Positions 59,740 to 64,000 of a stretch of 64,000 nucleotides of DNA are shown here, in pieces. Position numbers and translations under genes: made by a program. Numbering within the stretch: the stretch's first letter is position 1; each line of letters begins with the position of its first letter. The notes beneath the pieces were generated by a model that had not been told where the DNA came from, searched no databases, and saw only the letters and a list, made by a program, of their open reading frames with translations. This DNA comes from Zasmidium citrigriseum (taxonomy: Eukaryota; Ascomycota; Dothideomycetes; Mycosphaerellales; Mycosphaerellaceae): positions 69,384 to 133,383 of the forward strand of contig NHNW01000029.1 of NCBI GenBank assembly GCA_002786025.1, given 5' to 3'.

Positions 59740-60761
59740 ATGCCAAATGCATCCACCGATAATACCGAAAGCCCCATGTCAAATCATCCATATCACAGCC
59801 AAAATCCACCTCTTCTCCTCTTTTCATCCCCTCACTCCAACCTCACCCACGCAATGCACCTAACCCCCTCCACCTTCACCCTCCTAACAAAAATCTACCC
59901 CCTCCCCAGTAAAAACCTAACCCGCGACCGTCCCCTCCAAATCCTCGCCCTAGGCCTCTCCCGCACAGGCACCGAGTCCCTCCGCCAAGCTCTCATAGAA
60001 CTGGGATACATCGACACCCACCACGGGTTCCGGTACATCACAGATCCCAGCGAGATCCTGCAATGGGTCCGTCTTGCCCTGGCCCAGCGAGCTGGCGATA
60101 AATCGTTTCTTTGCGCTGAGGAGTTCGATAAGAATCTGGGAGACTGTCAAGCGGTAACCGATACACCGTCTTGTGCCTTCGCGCATGAATTGTTGGATGC
60201 GTATCCGGATGCGAAAGTCATCCTGAACTACCGCAAGAACGTGGAGGCTTGGTATCAGAGCGCAGAGAATACAATCGAGAGGCACAATGAGTTTGCATCG
60301 TGGTGGGATTGGTTGCTGACGTTTTTCGATCCTGTGTTGTTTTGGAATCATCGAGTTGGCTTCTTCTTGTTTTGGCGAGGGCTTTTTGGGGGTGATTTTG
60401 AGAAAAATGGGAAGGCGTGGTATCGGGAGCATTATGCTGGTCTGGAGAGGCGGTTGAAGGAGGAGGGGCGGGGGTTTCTGAAGTGGAAGGTTGAGGATGG
60501 GTGGTAAGTTGACGGCCTCGTATCCTTGGAATTGAGTGTTGAGTTGACGTTCGTCCCAGGGAGCCTCTTTGCCAATTCCTGGAGAAGCCCGTTCCAGATC
60601 GACCGTTTCCTAGTGGCAATACCCCAAGCGATTTTGAAGCGCGAATGGCCAAAGGATATGCAGAATCGCGAGCCAACGCCACCCGAAACCTATGGTCCTG
60701 CATCGGTCTCGTGATAGGCGTAGGTGCTCTCATAAGGCTAGGCAGCCTGTCGCACTGGTAA
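59740..60761 (+). CDS. P-loop sulfotransferase-like protein (fungal Sulfotransfer_4 type)
   Basis: Two exons: 59740-60503 and 60560-60761 (intron 56 nt, donor GTAAGT, acceptor gtcccag), 321 residues from the first ATG. ATGs at 59776 and 59854 are alternatives, and 59854 (MHLTPSTF) gives a more compact N-terminus. The P-loop-like PAPS motif LALGLSRTGTESLRQAL is at about residue 68. The 3'-phosphate-binding region is VILNYRKNVEAWYQS. Exon 2 supplies WEPLCQFLEKPVPD and ends in a hydrophobic helix (CIGLVIGVGALIRLGSL), common in this fungal family and a likely membrane anchor. Catalysis has not been demonstrated for most members, so substrate and activity are uncertain. Confidence 0.87.
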
Positions 60762-60952
60762 AGAGCATCCTGAAAAGGTCCTTTGTGAAGGTGTAATACA
60801 TGAACATTTCGCCTCCTCCTGCTGGATTCGGACACCGGGTGTCAATCTGATCAAATGCGGAAGACGCCAGCAGCACGTGAGCAATTGACGTAGCAAAAGT
60901 CCAGCGAAGCCTAGAGAGCAAAAGCATCAGCATCACCACCAAACCCCCAACA

Positions 60953-61614
60953 ATGACATCCCATTCCCACTCCGCTCCAATCCTCTACATCCCCTCAAAA
61001 CACCACCCCATCCTCCCCGAAATCGCCTCCATCCACCACGACTGCGTAACCGACGACTCCATGCCCTCGAGAAATCTCGACGTCTCCGATCGGGCGAAAC
61101 TCGAATGGTACTGGCTCCACAAACACGCAGAAGTCGAGTTGGGTGAACGCGTGATCGCTCTGCAATTCGTGGTCGATGATACTGGAAACGAGGAGTTGGC
61201 AGGTCTAGCAAGTCTGTCGTTACCTGACGACCAGACGGGTCCTTTTCGGTGTTGGATTGAGAAGTTGATGGTAAGCCCGAGACATCGGCGGAAAGGCTTT
61301 GCGAGGAGATTGGTGGAGACGCTGGAGGAGGCGGCAAGAGAGAGGAATGCTGGATCGATCGTGAGTGGACTTCCTTCAGTCAAAGATCAGATTCGTTCTA
61401 ATCCTCATGTCAGCAACTCGCCACAAAGGCCGGCACACCAGCAGCTGAAGTGTACCCTCGTCTGGGATACAAGGTCTGGGGAAGATCGCCGCGATTACCG
61501 AAAGACGGCGGCTTGGAGCATAACATTCATTTCTACAAGGACCTGAGAGATGAGTGGAAGCGCCTTTCGTGGTCAAGCTGGGATCTGCGTTTGTACAGCT
61601 GCTCCTTTTTATGA
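60953..61614 (+). CDS. GNAT-family N-acetyltransferase
   Basis: Two exons: 60953-61360 and 61414-61614 (intron 53 nt, donor GTGAGT, acceptor atgtcag), 202 residues. The acetyl-CoA binding motif A is visible as IEKLMVSPRHRRKGFARRLVE (about residues 103-123; R-x-x-G-F/A core). Exon 2 restores the C-terminal beta strands: LATKAGTPAAEVYPRLGYKVWG and HNIHFYKDL, matching small-molecule or antibiotic-type acetyltransferases of fungi. Substrate unknown. The stop is 31 bp from the AIM24 stop on the opposite strand, so the two 3' ends must overlap. Confidence 0.87.
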
Positions 61615-61645
61615 TACATACGAGTCGTCCTGTTTGGTAGGGTAT

Positions 61646-62966
61646 CTAAGATTTGTCAAACTTGACGCTTCCGCTGTCGCTCACCGTGGCGTAGCTCATG
61701 GAAGTTTCGGCGGCTTTTGAGGGCGTTGGTGTAGCTGCTGCTATCGATGCACGGTCTTCGGCGGCAGCTTTCGCGTGCAGTGTCGTTGGCACAGCACCGG
61801 CCGGGCTATCTGCGATCTCGTTGACGTCTTGGTTGGTCAAAACCTCGCTGATCGCTGTTGCTCGCGACTGCACGAGGATCGTGGCTGGTCCGTGAAAGTG
61901 AAGGAATAGCTTGGCAAGTCAGTAGTGAGGAGCAGAAGATAGGGTGTTAAACATACCCTATCGCCCCAGATAGTCCTTCTCGCCCAGGTCCTAACCGCAA
62001 ACGAAGCATCTCTCACCAACTTCCAGGCTGTGCTCTCTCGCATCGTCCGCCAGAATCTCGTATCAGGTAGCCAGGTCAGGGGGTTGGGTATTTGCAACCG
62101 GAAGTTGTTCGACCTGAATCGATATGGTTGCGGCGCATGCTGCATTATGCTGTACGCAATGACATTGCTCGGATGTACCACGTACTCATCGCCAGTCTTG
62201 AGCGTGATTTGGTGTATTAAGCCCTTGCCAGAGAGGGCGAGCAAACCTCGTCCGGTGACGGTCGTGTTGCCCCAGTGTGCCAGGCTCTTCGCAAATCAGC
62301 GGCTGCCCATTCAATGTTCCGCAATGTCACATACCATTTTGTTGTTCCATCTCGGCTTCAAGCTCAAAGTATGCCCAGTCCATGCTAGGAGCGCATTTCT
62401 CCGCGCAATCATCCAGTCGAGTCGTCCATCCAGGTGCACCACAACGAGAGACGTGATCGGCGACTTGGTGGCTATGAGGGCGGTATACGGCGTTGTGGAG
62501 GTGATTCGTTGGTAGACGAAAGGTATACCCAGGAGGGCTCGACGGAAGGGTTCCAGGAGGGATAGTGTTGACACAGCCTGCTCATGTCAACTTCAGTCCT
62601 TCCAGATATTTATGTGTTGGTCCTCACATTCTCTGCTTTGCCATTGAATCCCACCAACGTTCCTTTCCGCGTGTACAGGTTCTGGGAGGCCGATATGGAT
62701 GCGGAGAGGAGGGAGAAGGGACTGCCGAGGACTTCGAATCGCGCGTCTGGTACAATAAATCAGCCTTTCCTACTTGTGCCTTCGTTTCGGAGAGACTTAC
62801 CAGCAGAAGGACTCGAAGTCGTGCTATTTGTCGTCTCTAAGCTCTGCTGCTGCTCGGTGGATGCTGGAGTCGCGCTGATCTGTACATAGCGCCGACCAGA
62901 CACTTGTGTGGGTTGTCTGAGCTGCCTACACGACAGACACACATAATCAAGAGCCTGGCGGCGCAT
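61646..62966 (-). CDS. AIM24: AIM24 family mitochondrial protein, five exons
   Basis: Exons on the minus strand: 62966-62801, 62746-62628, 62577-62335, 62286-61957 and 61909-61646; introns 54, 50, 48 and 47 nt; 373 residues. AIM24 is an inner-mitochondrial-membrane protein needed for respiratory integrity and MICOS function in yeast. Joined landmarks: [96 protein letters not shown] and [11 protein letters not shown], then [18 protein letters not shown] start at ATG 62966 ([18 protein letters not shown], basic presequence). An in-frame ATG at 63092 would leave only 41 bp to the neighbouring stop. All joins keep frame and family order. Confidence 0.9.
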
Positions 62967-63133
62967 TTCGGGCTCAATGCGCAGGAAGTCGTAGGAGGTT
63001 GATGTTTGGGTTGAGAGGTGAAGCTTGCGCGGGAGAGCAACTAGATTCCGAAGAAAAGCCGACTTAATCAAGATTTCATTAAGAGTCGCCATCAAATCTG
63101 ATTACTTCACTACCTCCGACATATTCTGCTCTA

Positions 63134-64000
63134 TTAGAACCCAATACTACTCAACCACCCCTTCACAATCCTCGCAACCTCCCACCTCTTCGTCTCCAGC
63201 GCAAAATGCCCCGCATCAACAAACCTCACCACAGCACCCGGTGAATCCCTCTTAAAAGCCTCCGCACCAGGCGGAATGAAAGCAGGATCTCCCTTCCCCC
63301 AAACCGCCAGAATCGGAACCTTTGAAGTCCTAAAATACTCGTGGAACTTAGGGTAGTAAGTCCCCGGGTTCGTGCGGTAGTCGTAGAAGAGATCCAACTG
63401 ATGCTGGGTATTCTCGTCACCGGCGATGTTCTGGAGATAGTCGAAAGTCCAACTCTCGGGGTTTGTGAGGGGGTAGTCTGCTTCTGGGAAACCTTCGCGG
63501 TATTGGTATTTGGTGGTTTCGAGATTGAGGACGCCTTTGCGGACGACTTCTCGATCTGACTCTGCGTTGGAGCTGTTCCAGAGGTTGAATATTGGTTGCC
63601 AGAAGGGTTGGCCGAAGCCTTCGTTGTAGGCGTTTCCGTTCTGACTGATGATGGCTTTGATCTTGTCTGGATGCTGGATGGCGAAGCGAAGCCCGACAGG
63701 AGCTCCGTAGTCGAAGATGTACATGGCAAAGGGGCTCAAGTCCAGAGCCAGGATCCAGGCTGTGATGACTGCGGCCAGGTTGTCGAATGTGTACTCGAAG
63801 TCTTCCGGGACAGTCGTGAGTCCAAAGCCTGGAAGATCAGGTGCCAGGACGTGGTAGGAGTCGGCAAGCAGAGGGATGAAGTCTCGATATTGGTACGAGC
63901 TGCTCGGGAAGCCATGGAGGAGCAACACTGTTGGTAGATTTGGTGCGCCTGCTTCAACATAGTGGACGATGGCGTTGCCAGATGATGTCGGCCCCGTGAA
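63134..64000 (-). CDS. alpha/beta hydrolase, epoxide hydrolase/haloalkane dehalogenase-like (5' partial)
   Basis: The open frame runs from the right edge of the window to the stop at 63134; the N-terminus is outside, 288 codons are present. The oxyanion segment is LLLHGFPSSSYQYRD. The nucleophile position reads MYIFDYGAPVGLRFA, an Asp as in epoxide hydrolases and haloalkane dehalogenases rather than the Ser of esterases. The acid candidate lies in VWGKGDPAFIPPGA and the base His in DAGHFALET. A cap domain rich in aromatics (WQPIFNLWNSS, YQYREGFPEADYPL) sits between. Predicted to hydrolyse an epoxide or related substrate by a covalent alkyl-enzyme route; the exact substrate is unknown. An upstream apparent start (GTG at 63928) is internal. 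Confidence 0.85.
   Translation of the reverse strand, partial: FTGPTSSGNAIVHYVEAGAPNLPTVLLLHGFPSSSYQYRDFIPLLADSYHVLAPDLPGFGLTTVPEDFEYTFDNLAAVITAWILALDLSPFAMYIFDYGAPVGLRFAIQHPDKIKAIISQNGNAYNEGFGQPFWQPIFNLWNSSNAESDREVVRKGVLNLETTKYQYREGFPEADYPLTNPESWTFDYLQNIAGDENTQHQLDLFYDYRTNPGTYYPKFHEYFRTSKVPILAVWGKGDPAFIPPGAEAFKRDSPGAVVRFVDAGHFALETKRWEVARIVKGWLSSIGF

Noticed and set aside
62967..63092. Upstream ATG extension of AIM24
   Set aside because: Would leave only 41 bp from the neighbouring stop; the downstream ATG gives a better presequence and spacing.

Overview
The window reads as a filamentous ascomycete genome (Pezizomycotina). Spliced genes have short introns of about 47-94 nt with GT...AG ends, intergenic spacers are compact (mostly 0.1-0.9 kb), and the gene types are typical of the group: two HET-domain genes, an RTA1-like protein, a CVNH protein, an alcohol oxidase, AIM24, and many 'LPAELRN' F-box-like paralogs. 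A dothideomycete, perhaps Mycosphaerellales, is my best guess. That guess is inference, not a measured placement. No transposon, CRISPR array or convincing tRNA was found. All exon joins were worked out by eye from splice signals, reading frame and family conservation.

Layout. 0-0.7 kb: 3' end of a SURF6/Rrp14 ribosome-biogenesis gene. 1.1-1.5 kb: a small membrane protein. 1.7-10.8 kb: seven tandem, same-strand paralogs of an uncharacterised F-box-like (2EXR/DUF7730-type) family. The first four carry an N-terminal SAP-like motif, and the second of these is broken by an in-frame TGA. 11.0-19.1 kb: ribosomal protein eL27 (four exons, with 7-nt and 8-nt coding end exons) divergent from a 2303-residue coiled-coil protein with about 19 degenerate repeats. 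19.4-26.0 kb: a peroxisomal short-chain acyl-CoA synthetase and two HET-domain genes. 26.2-33.0 kb: a membrane-anchored arylsulfotransferase-like protein, a D-2-hydroxyacid dehydrogenase and an acyl-CoA carboxyltransferase-like protein. 33.0-37.9 kb: two divergent unknown genes with Cys/His-rich motifs. 37.9-39.9 kb: a gene-poor stretch. 39.9-42.2 kb: a six-exon alcohol (methanol) oxidase ending in a PTS1 signal.

42.5-48.2 kb: a second array of four F-box-like family members, all on the minus strand. One has an N-terminal duplication, one has lost the LPAELRN module, and two share an intron and a C-terminal exon. 48.8-64 kb is a denser region: MCM2, a secreted lipase, the mitochondrial ATPase inhibitor, a glycine-zipper/CVNH fusion, a PhyH dioxygenase, an RTA1-like protein, an SMP-30-like propeller, a sulfotransferase-like protein, a GNAT acetyltransferase, AIM24, and the 3' part of an alpha/beta hydrolase that runs off the right edge.

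The most unusual feature is the F-box-like family: eleven members in 64 kb, in two oppositely oriented arrays, with visible birth-and-death signs (nonsense mutation, truncation, duplication). It flanks a segment that also holds two HET genes. A second, weaker theme is C1-C3 and peroxisomal metabolism: the acyl-CoA synthetase ends in AKL and the alcohol oxidase in SRL, with a carboxyltransferase and a 2-hydroxyacid dehydrogenase nearby.
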